A stretch of DNA of 6,120 bases from an uncultured Alphaproteobacteria bacterium. GTDB taxonomy: Bacteria > Pseudomonadota > Alphaproteobacteria > CAAHEQ01 > UBA3637. The notes below the pieces were generated by a model, which saw only the letters and a program-made list of their open reading frames with translations, was not told the DNA's origin and did no database searches. The first letter of the stretch is position 1. Every line of letters starts with the position of its first letter. Positions 5,500-6,120 of this stretch are shown in pieces. Location of the stretch: contig CALXTZ010000082.1 of NCBI GenBank assembly GCA_944391545.1, positions 1 to 6,120 of the forward strand. Reading direction: 5' to 3'. The translations under genes were made by a program, and so were the position numbers.

Positions 5500-6120
5500 C
5501 TACTCACAGGTCAACGTGTATGTAAAGCTGGAACAATCCGTTGCACAATTATCATTGACGACTAATTGAATAACGTGACTGCCGGCACCGTAGGAAAACG
5601 TTTTAGAATGACTGCTTTCTTCACACCCCATCGAAGAAGATTGAGCCCAATCATCCATTAAACTAAAGATGTGGCAATTACTTCCGCATTGCGACGGATC
5701 TCGGTAGATGGTCAACTTTACTTTTCCGGCTGTTTGAGCATAAAATTGTGCAATCGTTATGTAGTCACCGCAAGAAGTTCCACTGCCGGATGTTTCAATA
5801 TCTTCGCAAGAAGTTGAAATACATACTCCGCCGTCCCCACATTCCTGATTACCGGGACAACACGTTCCATCACACCATTTTCCGGAATCAGCTTCGCAAC
5901 AGGCTTGGCTTTCGGACTTGGACGCACAACAGTAACCCTCTCCATACGGGTCGCCGACCCACACGTGGTTCATCGGATCGTCTCCATCGATGGAGACTGC
6001 CGTACAACACACGGATGTTGTTTGGGCACCCTCTGTACAAAACACACCGCATTGCGTGCTATCCGTTATCGTACATTCTGTTTGAACACATGTGTCATCC
6101 AAACTGCAACAACTCGACGG
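5500..6120 (-). CDS. Cysteine-rich, probably secreted protein, C-terminal part
   Basis: The last 206 residues are visible; the frame stays open to the right edge, so the N-terminus and any signal peptide are outside. A TTG at 6100-6102 is not a credible start because the Cys pattern (PSSCC) continues upstream of it. There are 25 cysteines. Visible residues 1-105 hold 18, including five CC pairs (SSCC, SVCC, GYCC, ACC, TCCPG), arranged in knot-like units such as WCDGTCCPGNQECGDGGVC (82-100). Residues 106-206 hold 7 and look like a beta-strand domain: YITIAQFYA, GKVKLTIYR, KTFSYGAGSHVIQLVVND and FTYTLTCE, perhaps PPC- or CUB-like, which is a guess. So many paired cysteines imply disulfides and a location outside the cytoplasm. 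Function is unknown; adhesion or envelope structure would fit. It converges on the nucleotidyltransferase gene. Confidence 0.8.
   Translation of the reverse strand, partial: PSSCCSLDDTCVQTECTITDSTQCGVFCTEGAQTTSVCCTAVSIDGDDPMNHVWVGDPYGEGYCCASKSESQACCEADSGKWCDGTCCPGNQECGDGGVCISTSCEDIETSGSGTSCGDYITIAQFYAQTAGKVKLTIYRDPSQCGSNCHIFSLMDDWAQSSSMGCEESSHSKTFSYGAGSHVIQLVVNDNCATDCSSFTYTLTCE

Noticed and set aside
6100..6102. TTG as the start of the Cys-rich protein
   Set aside because: The frame is open to the window edge and the same Cys-rich pattern (PSSCC) continues upstream, so the gene is cut by the edge rather than starting here.

Overview
The window looks like a piece of an alphaproteobacterial chromosome of moderate to low GC, probably from an uncultured, possibly host-associated lineage. 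The lineage call is inference. It rests on the GroEL sequence, whose NGDRSIGDYIAQAMEKVGNE and [20 protein letters not shown] segments read like alphaproteobacterial GroEL, on Shine-Dalgarno sites of the AAAGG type before every complete gene, and on the neighbourhood (ankyrin protein, DUF805 membrane protein, cysteine-rich surface-type protein). No 16S rRNA, tRNA, mobile element or CRISPR array was seen.

Layout from left to right. Positions 64-882 (minus) encode a degenerate ankyrin-repeat protein. Positions 1009-1899 (minus) encode an unrecognised polytopic membrane protein with its own terminator. Positions 1946-2302 (minus) encode a small DUF805 membrane protein with a promoter and a terminator. 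Positions 2423-4372 (minus) carry the groES-groEL chaperonin operon, with two overlapping candidate promoters upstream and a long terminator downstream. Positions 4568-5476 (plus) encode a GalU-like sugar-1-phosphate nucleotidyltransferase, divergent from groES. A near-perfect hairpin at 5475-5496 then serves as a probable two-way terminator against the converging last gene. Positions 5500-6120 (minus) hold the C-terminal 206 residues of a cysteine-rich protein whose start lies beyond the right edge.

The genes do not form one pathway. GroES and GroEL fold cytoplasmic proteins. The GalU-like enzyme probably supplies a nucleotide sugar for envelope glycans. The two membrane proteins and the Cys-rich protein belong to the envelope or cell surface. 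Most units have their own terminator, so this looks like a string of independent short transcription units; only groES-groEL is a clear operon.

No clear new multi-gene system is visible. The points most worth following are the cysteine-rich protein at the right edge, a possible RpoH-type heat-shock promoter where a CIRCE element is absent, the changed signature loop of the GalU-like enzyme, and a terminator hairpin placed directly before the start of the polytopic membrane protein gene.
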